From the NCBI RefSeq assembly GCF_000622005.1, contig NZ_JHWV01000006.1:1-64000 (forward strand): DNA of 64,000 nucleotides, read 5' to 3'. The notes under the pieces are model-generated. The model searched no databases and was not told the DNA's origin. It worked only from the letters and a program-made list of their open reading frames with translations. A program made the translations under genes and the position numbers. Source of the DNA: Anaerovibrio sp. RM50. Its GTDB lineage: Bacteria > Bacillota > Negativicutes > Selenomonadales > Selenomonadaceae. Numbering within the stretch: position 1 is the first letter of the stretch; every line of letters begins with the position of its first letter. Of the stretch, positions 1 to 8,390 are shown one piece after another.

Positions 1-705
1 CGTGCTTATGGCAAGAACTGGCGTGCTGGTATTTTTGTCAGCCATGGCAGCTTTTCCTTTGCCGATAATTTATCCCATGACGATGTAAAGGATACTCGCC
101 TTGGTGTATATGGTGGCTATAGCAATGGTCCTCATAATGCTCATGTTTATCTGGACTATGGCTGGCAGAAGAATGATCTGACCCGTCGTCTTACTGGTCT
201 TGGTTTAAATGCCCGGGCCGATTATAACAGCCGTATTCTGGAGCTGGGTGGAGAATATAAATACGATTTAAATGCCAAGAACATGAAGGTATGGCATATC
301 AGCCCTTACGTAAATGTACAGCTTTCCCAGCTGTGGCAGGATGGCTACACCGAAGGCGGAGCCGGCATTTTCGGTCATCGGGTGGACAGCCAGTCCAATA
401 CTTATTTCGCCGGGGGACTCGGCCTTGAATTTAAGCGCTATCTGAGCAATGGCAGCTACGCTTTGCGTCTGGGTGTTAAGCACGCCTTTGCTGGAAGTGA
501 CCCTAAATTTACCTACGGCTATGTTGGTGATACTACCAACAGCTACCAGCTGCAGGGCCAAAATGACAAGACACATTTCCTTATGTCCCTGGGTGGGGAG
601 GCAGAATTTGCCCCTGGCTGGACTCTTGCCGGGGATTTGGCTCTCCAAAAGGGCAGCCACGATAAGGACATTATGGCAGCAGTTACCTTAAGAAGAATGT
701 GGTAA
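1..705 (+). CDS. Autotransporter beta-barrel domain, 5' end outside window
   Basis: The reading frame is open from base 1 to TAA at 703-705 and gives 234 residues of a C-terminal outer-membrane autotransporter barrel. It ends in the barrel signature LRRMW, with a terminal aromatic residue as expected for outer-membrane insertion. It is nearly identical to the last ~235 residues of the autotransporter ending at 6188; differences are mostly conservative. The passenger lies upstream of the window, so its function cannot be told. A barrel shared with the downstream gene but possibly a different passenger would fit a tandem array of autotransporters. The stop codon is followed within 6 bases by the RptA repeat and then a terminator. 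Confidence 0.9.
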   Translation, partial: RAYGKNWRAGIFVSHGSFSFADNLSHDDVKDTRLGVYGGYSNGPHNAHVYLDYGWQKNDLTRRLTGLGLNARADYNSRILELGGEYKYDLNAKNMKVWHISPYVNVQLSQLWQDGYTEGGAGIFGHRVDSQSNTYFAGGLGLEFKRYLSNGSYALRLGVKHAFAGSDPKFTYGYVGDTTNSYQLQGQNDKTHFLMSLGGEAEFAPGWTLAGDLALQKGSHDKDIMAAVTLRRMW

Positions 706-710
706 ATTAA

Positions 711-852
711 TAACGAGCTTTAAGATGTCCCCTTCCTCTTTAGGTGGGGGAAAACAAACTACAACAGCTGGTGAGAATATCTCCCAGCTCGTTGAAACGC
801 TAATTGGAAGATTTTTCTTCTAAAGAAGAAAAATTTGAACAATGGCGTTATA
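711..852 (+). repeat. RptA copy 1: 142-bp structured intergenic repeat
   Basis: This copy is identical to 7777-7918 at all but four of 142 positions. It can fold as two domains in series. Domain 1 is closed by AACGAGCT/AGCTCGTT and encloses a CCCC..CCT/AGGTGGGG hairpin and an AGCTGG/CCAGCT hairpin. Domain 2 is closed by AACGC..ATT/AAT..GCGTT and encloses a GAAGATTTTTCTTC-type stem. The ends TAACG...CGTTA are complementary, so it could be a MITE-like element or a structured RNA. It sits between a stop codon and a terminator. Confidence 0.85.
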
Positions 853-855
853 ACG

Positions 856-885
856 AAAAAGGGCAGTGCATCACATTGCCCTTTT
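856..885 (+). terminator. Rho-independent terminator
   Basis: An AAAAGGGCA / TGCCCTTTT stem with an 11-base loop ends in a T tract. It closes the transcript of the upstream autotransporter and RptA copy 1. Confidence 0.75.
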
Positions 886-989
886 ATCATGCAGGATATT
901 CATATTATATGCAGAAGTATAAAAACAGAGATAATATTTTGTAAGGCAAAATCTAAACATAATTATGGAAATGAGGGGAGGAGAACCTG

Positions 990-2453
990 GTGTATTACAA
1001 GCTGAAGGATGATTTGCGACTAAGGGGTTGGGAGCTATTGTCCACGGGAATTGTGCGAAAGCTCTCCGAAGAAGTTAGCTTTATGCCTACGGAGGTTTAT
1101 AGGGCCCTGCAAAAGGCATGCGGTTCAGTTCCCATAAATAGTCCGCTATTTTCACCAAAGGAAAAGAAAATACTGGATGAGCTGTTACAGGAAGGCATTT
1201 TGGAGAAAACAGACACTCCTGTGCCTCTTACCCCTGAACAAAAATATAGGTTATATCCCAACCGTTTTCTTTATTCTGTTCATTGGTCCATTACGGGAAA
1301 TTGCAACTGTCGCTGCCGTCATTGTTATATGTCGGCGCCGACGCGCATGGACGCGCTAGTGCGGGGACAGGCACGTGATGTGCCGCATTTGTCCCCGCCG
1401 ACGCGCATGGACGCTGAGCCTACCCTTGAGGAATGTCTTGATATCGTCCGTCAAATGGAGGCGGCTGGGGTGCGGGCCGTATCATTGACCGGCGGTGAGG
1501 CCTTGGTGCGCCCTGATTTCTTTAAAATTGTGGACGCACTTCTGGATGCAGATATTCTCATTAACACCGTTATGTCCAATGGTTTGCTGGTTAATGAACG
1601 AACCTTGGACGAATTTGAACGGCGGGGAATTAAGCCGGAATTTAATATGAGCTTTGACGGCATTGACTGTCATGATTGGCTTCGGGGAATTCCGGGAGTG
1701 GAAAAGGCCGTGAAACGGGCCTTTAAGCTATGCAAGGAACGTGGCTTCCCAACAGGGGCAGAATATTGTCTGCACAAGGGAAATATTCATGCCCTAAGGG
1801 ATAGTGTGAAGCTCCTGGGAGAATTGGGCTGCCAAACCCTGAAGGTTAACCGTTTGAGTCTTGAGGGAGAAGGCGTGGCCATAGCAGATAAAGCCATTAC
1901 ACGGGACGAGGAATATCAGGCCTATTTGGATTATATTCCGCAATTTTACGAGGATGGTGCTCCTCTCAGTATTATGCTGGCGGGGATTTTCAGTAATATT
2001 GGAAAGGATGACTACATGATTCCATGCGAAAAGAATCTGGAAGATGAAGACTGTGGTAATTACTGTCTTTGTGGCCATGCCCGCAGCCAAATGTATATAA
2101 CTCCTGATGGATATATGGTTCCTTGTATTCCTATGGGTAGTGTGGAAGGTGGACGACGCCATTTTCCTAATCTGAAAACAACCACCCTTTCCTCTGCATT
2201 GCAGGATTCCTATTATATGGACTTTATTGACATGAGATTGAGGGATTACTTCGCTCATAATCCTGGATGTGAGTCTTGTCAATACCGCAACCGTTGTGCT
2301 GGCGGATGTCGTGGACATGTGGCGGCCATAGGTGGCGGTGAGGATTTACTGGCCAGGGATGAGGACACCTGCGGATTTTTCCGGCAGGGGTGGTACAAGA
2401 AAATTACTGAACTAATGTCATCGGTGTTAAGTAAGAGTTCAAATATTGGATAA
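990..2453 (+). CDS. Radical SAM/SPASM-domain protein with in-frame REP-like insertion
   Basis: A 487-residue radical SAM enzyme. The N-terminal ~95 residues resemble a small winged-helix or peptide-recognition-like module. The radical SAM core follows with C105-x3-C109-x2-C112 for the [4Fe-4S]-SAM cluster, then an SLTGGEALVRPDF segment. The C-terminal SPASM-type region is Cys-rich (near CEKNLEDEDC, CLCGH, CESCQYRNRC) and should bind auxiliary clusters. Such enzymes often mature peptides or cofactors, but no substrate peptide is obvious next to it. It starts at the GTG at 990 after GGGGAGGAG. The next gene, a metalloprotease autotransporter, starts 60 bases downstream. About 20 residues (roughly 117-136), with TRMDA present twice, come from a palindromic insertion right after the cluster loop. 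Whether activity survives is unknown. Confidence 0.85.
   Translation: MYYKLKDDLRLRGWELLSTGIVRKLSEEVSFMPTEVYRALQKACGSVPINSPLFSPKEKKILDELLQEGILEKTDTPVPLTPEQKYRLYPNRFLYSVHWSITGNCNCRCRHCYMSAPTRMDALVRGQARDVPHLSPPTRMDAEPTLEECLDIVRQMEAAGVRAVSLTGGEALVRPDFFKIVDALLDADILINTVMSNGLLVNERTLDEFERRGIKPEFNMSFDGIDCHDWLRGIPGVEKAVKRAFKLCKERGFPTGAEYCLHKGNIHALRDSVKLLGELGCQTLKVNRLSLEGEGVAIADKAITRDEEYQAYLDYIPQFYEDGAPLSIMLAGIFSNIGKDDYMIPCEKNLEDEDCGNYCLCGHARSQMYITPDGYMVPCIPMGSVEGGRRHFPNLKTTTLSSALQDSYYMDFIDMRLRDYFAHNPGCESCQYRNRCAGGCRGHVAAIGGGEDLLARDEDTCGFFRQGWYKKITELMSSVLSKSSNIG
1337..1414 (+). repeat. REP-like palindrome flanked by 18-bp direct repeats, inside the radical SAM gene
   Basis: GCCGACGCGCATGGACGC occurs at 1337-1354 and again at 1397-1414, exactly 60 bases apart. 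Between them are the arms GCGGGGACA (1361-1369) and TGTCCCCGC (1390-1398), enclosing GGCAC/GTGCC. The local GC content is far above that of the gene. The 60-base offset keeps the frame. The shape is typical of REP or small palindromic mobile elements; no transposase is seen in the window. Confidence 0.75.
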
Positions 2454-2483
2454 TTGGGTTGCTTTATCAATGTTGTGTATAAT
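2454..2483 (+). promoter_or_regulatory. Likely sigma-70 promoter of the metzincin autotransporter
   Basis: TTGGGT (2454-2459) and TATAAT (2478-2483) are 18 bases apart, 30 bases before the start codon at 2514. The gene may therefore be expressed independently of the radical SAM gene. Confidence 0.5.
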
Positions 2484-2513
2484 TCAATTTTTAGTAAGGT
2501 GTGAAACATATTT

Positions 2514-5500
2514 ATGAAAAAAGGAAAATTATCTCATAAACGCTTATGTGCATTGACAGCATCCATTTTGCTGGGAATGTCATCCATGTCTGTGGTCAGT
2601 GCAGGTGAGAAAATTAACAGTGGCAATAAAGATCTTTTTGACGTAAATATTATTGATGATACGGATGCTACCCGGGAGCAGATAAAAAAATATATTTTTT
2701 TCGATGGCGTAATAGGCAAGAACCCTATGACCATAAGTGAGGATAATAAGAACGGTATTATAAAGGGAATACAGTATTGGGCTGATATTTTGGCTCCAAA
2801 TACTACAATAACTCACCCGGCCCAGTTTTTTGTGGCTGGTATAGCCAAGGAAAAAAATGCCTATGCTGGTTTTTATGGCTTCGATAAGGGCATCTTCACC
2901 ATTCAGCCATATTTTGAAGAGTATCTTCAGGGGCTACGGGATTTAAATGATGTAAATATATTAAAATTTGAAACTGGTGCGGATAAAAAAACCTATGAAA
3001 ATGGTCAGCTGGTGGATAATGGGGCCTATGGCACAATCATGCTTGGACAGTATATGGGAGCAAAGCGGGAGGGCTCCACGGATGGCTGGTGGATGAAGGG
3101 AAATGCCATATTGTCGGATAATGAGCAGGCTACTGATGGTGTAGCCATGATACGCCATGAAGTAGCCCATTCCTTGGGAATTCTTTCCCAAGTATATGTA
3201 GAGACGGATAAGGATGGCAATCCGGTGGTAGATAAGGATGGTACTACTGTATATTATTTTCCGGTAAGATTAGGCAAGAATAATACGTATGCGGATCATG
3301 TCTATGATCAGAATCTTAACCGGTACCAACCAAATCAGCTGATAATCACGTCAAAGGAGTTTGAACGTCGTCAGGTTGCTGACCCTACTCTTAAGCCATC
3401 AGATTTTTTCATTTTGGATAATAAATTGGACGATAAGTTTAAATCGGATAATCCACGGTCAGGCAACGCGTATTTTATAGGTGATAATGTATCCAAGGTA
3501 TTAAATGGCCGGACCTTTGATGGGGTTGACGGTCTGCCGTTGAATACCTGGGAAAAAAATACAGATGCAAAGGTAGTATTGGATTTGGGGCATTTTAGGC
3601 TAAACAGCCTTATGAGCCATAATGAGTACCGCAATATGACAATATTTAATGAGGTGGAGCTGGCCGCGTTGCAGGATATAGGCTATAACTTTGATCGGCG
3701 GGCTCATTTTGGTTATTCCATCTATAATGACAATCTGACCTTTACCAATACCAATGGTTATTCAGCCCGTAATAGTGCTGGTACAGACTATATCAACGCA
3801 TACAGCACCATTCCTTTTGGGGTAGGTCTTCATATTTATGGCACCAATAATGATATTACCCAGGCGGCTAATGTTTTTACCATTGGCGATGGGGCAGTTG
3901 GTATTTGGGTAAGTGGAACGGGTAATAAACTGACTCTGCCCCAGGGGCATGAAATTCATGCCGATGGTGAGGATGGCGTAGGCGTATTGGTATCCTATGG
4001 TGGCAATCAGGTCTTTAATCAACAGGGAACCGTTACTGCCAATGGCCAGAAGGGCAGTGGTGTACGCTTTGATTTTGGCTCCAATATGCTGGGGGCTGAC
4101 GAAATCTATTGTGGCTCCTATATTTACTATGACAGGGATATAGAAGACCAAGGCAACATAACCACTGCTAAGAATGGAAATTACAATGAAAAAAAGGATA
4201 TGGATAATTATGCACCGGAGCTGGGAGCCCCATTGATAAGTGAATATAATTTATCAGGGAGCTTGTCCGGTGGCGCTAATGCCATTTATATTGGCAAAAA
4301 TGCTTTTGTATATAATATCAATGTAAATTCCGGTGCCCATATAACTGGCAATATAACCTCTGATTGGAAGCATTTTGGAGATTCTGTCTATGAAGGAGCC
4401 TATGACAGCAATGGTGCCAAACGGGATGTGCTGCGTATTCAGTATAATGGCATGATGGAAAAAAATGGCTATGAATACTACAAATATATACCTGATTTGG
4501 TAACGAACCTGAATATTAACACAAATCTAAAATATGATGGAAATATAACTGGTGTTGACAACATGAGGCTGAATGTTAATGCCGGTACCATGATTTATGG
4601 GGGAACTGCCAATGTGGTAAATGTCAATGTAGCTAAGGAGGCCGCATTACTTGGTGGCAGCTTCACCGTAAATGATATGACCTCCAGTATGGCAGAGGGC
4701 TTTAGCGATGGCACCACTGGCCAGTTAATTAATCATGGTACCATTGGGGCCAACAGTGCAACAAGTGACATGACCATAAAAGGTACTCTGGTGTCCGATG
4801 GAGTACTGCGTGGCTATGGTGGAGGCTCCAATGGCCAACTTGTGATTGATGGTAACGCAAATGTGAATGGATCCATAGCATCTGTCACAAATGCCCTGCC
4901 AAATGAAGAATTTACCGTTTTACGGGCCAATGCAATAAACGGTACGCTTGAAAATTCCACAACACCATATGCTGCCACGGGTATGCTGAATACCATCGGC
5001 AAAGTGACAGGCAATGAAATAAAAGTACAAACCACTGCAGCCAATAATCTTGGTCCCATAGATAACACTCAACAGCAGGCATACGATGCCATGACGGATA
5101 TGCAGATGTATCTGTCAGCCAAGGGTGATAGCCGGGTCAATGAAATGCGCCCACTGTATAGTATGGACAGCAATGAGGCAAAGGAAGCCCTTACTGCCAT
5201 TTCCTCCAGCCCTGTTCCAAATACCATGAATCTCATTCAGAGAAATACCATGAACAGCCATATTATTTCCTCACGGCTTAATGAAGCCTTTGCCAAGAAG
5301 GATTTGGAGGTCAATATTCCGACCACAAGCCTTGATACGGACAAATCCGATACGAATCCAACTATGAAGATGAAGCTGGATCAGCCAGTGGACAATGATT
5401 TCTGGTTTAAGACCGCCCGTAACTGGGGTGAGGGAAGCGGCAGCAGCTATTATCAGGGCACCACCTTTGCGGGAGGCTGGGACCGGGCCTATGGCAAGAA

Positions 5501-6188
5501 CTGGCGTGCTGGTATCTTTGTCAGCCATGGCAGCTTCTCCTTTGCCGATAATTTATCCCATGACGATGTAAAGGATACCCGTCTTGGCTTATATGGGGGC
5601 TACAGCAAGGGGCCACATTCCGGCTATGTATATCTGGACTATGGCTGGCAGAATAATGATCTGACCCGTCGTCTTACTGGTCTTGGCTTACAGGCTCAGG
5701 CCGATTATAACAGCCGTATTCTGGAGCTGGGTGGTGAATATAAATACGATTTGAATGCCAAGAACATGAAGGTATGGCATATCAGCCCTTATGCCAATGT
5801 ACAGCTTTCCCAGTTGTGGCAGGATGGATACACGGAGAAGGGAGCCGGCATTTTCGGACATAGGGTGGACAGCCAGTCCAATACCTATTTCGCTGGGGGC
5901 CTTGGTCTGGAATTCAAGCGCTATCTGAGCAATGGCAGCTATGGCTTGCGACTGGGAGTGAAGCACGCCTTTACGGGGGCTGATCCAAAGTTCACCTACG
6001 GCTACATTGGTAATGACACTGCTACCTATGAGCTGCAGGGACAGCAGGATAAGACCCATTTCATCATGTCTCTTGGAGGCGAGGCTGAATTTGCCCCTGG
6101 CTGGACTCTGGCCGGGGATTTGGCTCTCCAAAAGGGCAGCCACGATAAGGACATTATGGCAGCAATTACCTTGAGAAGAATGTGGTAG
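2514..6188 (+). CDS. Autotransporter with metzincin-like metalloprotease passenger
   Basis: A 1224-residue secreted protein. A signal peptide covers residues 1 to ~30 (MKKGKLSHKRL, hydrophobic core, SVVSA). The passenger contains H215-E-V-A-H219 followed by SLGI, and later an LMSH segment followed by FNEVELAALQDIGY, reminiscent of the metzincin zinc site and Met-turn. The expected third His after the Gly is not in the canonical place; a His in the LGHFRLNS segment may serve. Gly/Asn-rich beta-helical sequence follows to ~residue 900, then a linker and a barrel ending LRRMW. The barrel is almost the same as the one at 1-705 and homologous to those at 55.8-62.5 kb. Predicted role: a surface or released protease acting on outside proteins. 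The link to the radical SAM gene upstream is only positional. Confidence 0.85.
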   Translation: MKKGKLSHKRLCALTASILLGMSSMSVVSAGEKINSGNKDLFDVNIIDDTDATREQIKKYIFFDGVIGKNPMTISEDNKNGIIKGIQYWADILAPNTTITHPAQFFVAGIAKEKNAYAGFYGFDKGIFTIQPYFEEYLQGLRDLNDVNILKFETGADKKTYENGQLVDNGAYGTIMLGQYMGAKREGSTDGWWMKGNAILSDNEQATDGVAMIRHEVAHSLGILSQVYVETDKDGNPVVDKDGTTVYYFPVRLGKNNTYADHVYDQNLNRYQPNQLIITSKEFERRQVADPTLKPSDFFILDNKLDDKFKSDNPRSGNAYFIGDNVSKVLNGRTFDGVDGLPLNTWEKNTDAKVVLDLGHFRLNSLMSHNEYRNMTIFNEVELAALQDIGYNFDRRAHFGYSIYNDNLTFTNTNGYSARNSAGTDYINAYSTIPFGVGLHIYGTNNDITQAANVFTIGDGAVGIWVSGTGNKLTLPQGHEIHADGEDGVGVLVSYGGNQVFNQQGTVTANGQKGSGVRFDFGSNMLGADEIYCGSYIYYDRDIEDQGNITTAKNGNYNEKKDMDNYAPELGAPLISEYNLSGSLSGGANAIYIGKNAFVYNINVNSGAHITGNITSDWKHFGDSVYEGAYDSNGAKRDVLRIQYNGMMEKNGYEYYKYIPDLVTNLNINTNLKYDGNITGVDNMRLNVNAGTMIYGGTANVVNVNVAKEAALLGGSFTVNDMTSSMAEGFSDGTTGQLINHGTIGANSATSDMTIKGTLVSDGVLRGYGGGSNGQLVIDGNANVNGSIASVTNALPNEEFTVLRANAINGTLENSTTPYAATGMLNTIGKVTGNEIKVQTTAANNLGPIDNTQQQAYDAMTDMQMYLSAKGDSRVNEMRPLYSMDSNEAKEALTAISSSPVPNTMNLIQRNTMNSHIISSRLNEAFAKKDLEVNIPTTSLDTDKSDTNPTMKMKLDQPVDNDFWFKTARNWGEGSGSSYYQGTTFAGGWDRAYGKNWRAGIFVSHGSFSFADNLSHDDVKDTRLGLYGGYSKGPHSGYVYLDYGWQNNDLTRRLTGLGLQAQADYNSRILELGGEYKYDLNAKNMKVWHISPYANVQLSQLWQDGYTEKGAGIFGHRVDSQSNTYFAGGLGLEFKRYLSNGSYGLRLGVKHAFTGADPKFTYGYIGNDTATYELQGQQDKTHFIMSLGGEAEFAPGWTLAGDLALQKGSHDKDIMAAITLRRMW

Positions 6189-6402
6189 GTTTGGAGATTG
6201 CTTTAGTATTTAAAATAATATGTAAATTTATTTTAAATAAAAAGGATTTTGATAATTTTTGTTGAAGTATCTACTAATAGAAAAAATTAAATCACCTCGT
6301 ATTGTATTTTTTATCTGGAGGAGGCGGTTACTGGCAAATACAAAGCAGTATCATAATTGTTTCCGTTTTTTATCAATTTTATGTAACAGGAGGAATTTGT
6401 TT

Positions 6403-6765
6403 ATGAGGAAATTTAACTTGCACAAATTGTTGTTAGCTTTCGTTATGGTGTTAGGCTTGACCTTCATGTGTTCATCCACTGCAGATGCCAAGGAGTTGGC
6501 TTTGGTAAATAATACTGGTTCTACTATCGTGGTATTAAATTGTTCACCTACCATCAGCAATCAGTGGTATGAAGATGTACTTGGCAGCTCTGTTTGGGAA
6601 AATGGTACCACTATCACCTTGGATTTTGATCGTTGGGCATTGTGCGATACTTGGGATTTCAAGGTTCATTTCACTAATGGTGATTCCGAGGATTGGCGTG
6701 ACGTTAATGTAAATAATGTAAATACCATTATTTTAGAGCCTAATAGTGTTAATACCTATCTTTGA
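6403..6765 (+). CDS. Small secreted protein with DVLG motif, function unknown
   Basis: A 120-residue protein with signal peptide MRKFNLHKLLLAFVMVLG to about STADA, then a ~95-residue mature domain predicted to be beta-rich. It contains NNTGSTIVVLNCSP, WYEDVLGSSVW and WDFKVHFTNGD. I know similar small exported proteins with a W-x-x-DVLG motif in other bacteria, but no function for them. The ATG at 6403 was chosen over an upstream in-frame start at 6259 because AGGAGG lies 10 bases before it and the protein then begins with a proper signal peptide. Its own terminator follows, so it is probably a single-gene transcript. Confidence 0.75.
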   Translation: MRKFNLHKLLLAFVMVLGLTFMCSSTADAKELALVNNTGSTIVVLNCSPTISNQWYEDVLGSSVWENGTTITLDFDRWALCDTWDFKVHFTNGDSEDWRDVNVNNVNTIILEPNSVNTYL

Positions 6766-6795
6766 TTAACAGGTATAAAATAAGTTACGATAATG

Positions 6796-6829
6796 AAACA
6801 GCCTCTCAATTTTTTGGGAGGCTGTTTTT
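6796..6829 (+). terminator. Rho-independent terminator
   Basis: AAACAGCCTC / GAGGCTGTTT stem followed by a T run, 30 bases after the stop of the small secreted protein. Confidence 0.85.
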
Positions 6830-6909
6830 AATAATTTGCAGGAAATTTACATTATTTGCAGAAATAACACTTTAAAGGAAGTGATGATTTTTTAAAGGAG
6901 GAAGCGTTA

Positions 6910-7776
6910 ATGAACATCAGAAAAATTATTGGTTTATTTCTCGGATGTGCAATGGCAGGGGCTGTTCTTGTGGGCTGCGGTGCCAACAGTGGTACCAGTG
7001 AGCCTTCAAACAGCGGTCCTGTGAAGCTTGGTATGCTGACCAATATGAACATAACTGAAATGGTATATGCTGACTTGCTGGAAAAAGCTGGTGAAATGGG
7101 CGGCCGTATGCCTGAAAGTATGCGTTTTGATATAACATACTATGATAATCTTAATACCATGCTCCTGGGATTGGATTCAGGTAGTATTAAGGAGTTAAGT
7201 ACTTATCAGTCTATTGGAAAATATCTAATAGGTAAAAATTCCAAATATCAGCTTACTGACTTCAATAAGCTTAAGATGGCAGATGCTTTCTGCTGTGCTC
7301 TTAGGGAAGATGATAAGGAGCTTCTTGAAAAATTTGATGTTGCCATAAAATCAATGAAGGATGACGGAACCCTTGACCGATTGGTTAAGGAGTATATTGA
7401 AAATGTGAATGCCGGACAGAATCCGCCAGCAGTAACAATTGAAAAGGTAAATGGAAGACGCAATATTAATGTGGCCGTAACAGGTGATTTACCTCCTATT
7501 GATTTGGTATTGGCAGATGGTTCACCAGCCGGTTTTAATACTGCGGTATTGAATGAAATCGGAAAACGCATAAATATGAATATTGATATTGTGCAGATCG
7601 CCAGTGGGGCAAGAGCATCAGCTCTGTCTGCCAAAAAGGTTGATGTAATATTTTGGGCAGTAGTTCCAGCGGATAATAACCAGGTTCGCCCTGCAGATAT
7701 AGACAAGCCAAAAGGAATTGCCACAACTGTACCATATTATAAAGATGAGATAGTTCATATTAACATGGCCAAATAA
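6910..7776 (+). CDS. Lipoprotein with family-3 solute-binding-like domains in unusual order
   Basis: A 288-residue protein with lipobox LVGC (lipidated Cys23), so it is likely membrane-anchored and periplasmic. The ATG follows AAAGGAGGAAGCG. The part up to ~residue 175 looks like an SBP hinge and C-lobe, including IKSMKDDGTLDRLVKEYIEN, the typical last-helix pattern. From ~185 a new N-lobe-like stretch begins (INVAVTGDLPPI, PAGFNTAVLNEIGKRI), and the protein stops right after the TVPYYKDE strand where a C-lobe would normally start. This fits a circularly permuted or truncated SBP. No ABC permease or ATPase is nearby, so a sensory or orphan binding role is possible. RptA copy 2 begins immediately after the stop codon. 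Confidence 0.75.
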   Translation: MNIRKIIGLFLGCAMAGAVLVGCGANSGTSEPSNSGPVKLGMLTNMNITEMVYADLLEKAGEMGGRMPESMRFDITYYDNLNTMLLGLDSGSIKELSTYQSIGKYLIGKNSKYQLTDFNKLKMADAFCCALREDDKELLEKFDVAIKSMKDDGTLDRLVKEYIENVNAGQNPPAVTIEKVNGRRNINVAVTGDLPPIDLVLADGSPAGFNTAVLNEIGKRINMNIDIVQIASGARASALSAKKVDVIFWAVVPADNNQVRPADIDKPKGIATTVPYYKDEIVHINMAK

Positions 7777-7918
7777 TAACGAGCTTTAAGATGTCCCCCA
7801 CCTCTTTAGGTGGGGGAAAACAAACTACAACAGCTGGCGAGCATATCTCCCAGCTCGTTGAAACGCTAATTGGAAGATTTTTCTTCTAAAGAAGAAAAAT
7901 TTGAACAATGGCGTTATA
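7777..7918 (+). repeat. RptA copy 2: 142-bp structured intergenic repeat
   Basis: Same length and layout as copy 1 (711-852), with four base differences. Here the inner hairpin CCCCCACCT/AGGTGGGGG is perfectly paired. It abuts the TAA of the lipoprotein gene and is followed within 25 bases by a terminator hairpin. Confidence 0.85.
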
Positions 7919-7940
7919 ATAAAGAACTTTAGTCCATGGG

Positions 7941-7968
7941 AGCAGTGCATTTTTTGCACTGCTTCTTT
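7941..7968 (+). terminator. Rho-independent terminator
   Basis: AGCAGTGCA / TGCACTGCT stem with a T-rich tail. The lead-in CTTTAGTCCATGGGAGCA recurs almost unchanged at the terminator at 9375. Confidence 0.7.
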
Positions 7969-8081
7969 GCTATCCCGTTAGTTTTATTTTTTAAAAAAAT
8001 TTATAACACTTTTATTATCTCGGGGATATAAAGAGTAAAAGATACTGAAAATAATGGACAAACAACACTGGAGGGATAAAA

Positions 8082-8291
8082 ATGGATGATGAAAAGCTGA
8101 CAAAGAGACTGGAAAATTTTGATTTTTCCCGCATTCATCCAGTGAGGGAGAACTTGCTGAATCAATTGATTTTTATGCACCGCAAGGATAATGCCCCACA
8201 AGGTGTATTGCCAGGGAAAATGACAGATGATGAGCTGGACATGGCAGTTGCTGCCGGCAATCCTGCTTTGGCAAAAAAAGATAAAGAATAG
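8082..8291 (+). CDS. Small acidic protein with leader-peptide-like end
   Basis: A 69-residue ORF with a strong GGAGGG site. The N-terminal half is charged and amphipathic (MDDEKLTKRLENFDFSRIHP). Near the end it reads MTDDELDMAVAAG, then a 10-residue Lys-rich tail. An ELDxVAxG-type motif is known from double-glycine leader peptides of ribosomally made peptides, but the tail is very short for a core peptide. It is followed by a tiny ORF and a gene for an HExxH protein in the same direction with short spacing, so they probably form an operon. It could be a precursor, a regulatory peptide or an inhibitor of the downstream protein; none is proven. Confidence 0.55.
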   Translation: MDDEKLTKRLENFDFSRIHPVRENLLNQLIFMHRKDNAPQGVLPGKMTDDELDMAVAAGNPALAKKDKE

Positions 8292-8306
8292 GAAGAATTA
8301 AGCATC

Positions 8307-8390
8307 ATGGCAAAGGACGATAAAAACATGATAGATTTCGCCCACATGAGATTCTTCATAAAACAAAATAAGGAATTATTATGGATTTAA
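8307..8390 (+). CDS. 27-residue ORF overlapping the HExxH gene
   Basis: ATG at 8307 with a weak GGAAGAA site 15 bases after the preceding stop; its last 10 bases overlap the start of the next gene (ATG 8381), the layout used for translational coupling. The peptide begins MAKDDKNMIDFAHMRFF, basic and hydrophobic toward the end. No family recognised. It may be a coupling leader without product function. Confidence 0.35.
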   Translation: MAKDDKNMIDFAHMRFFIKQNKELLWI

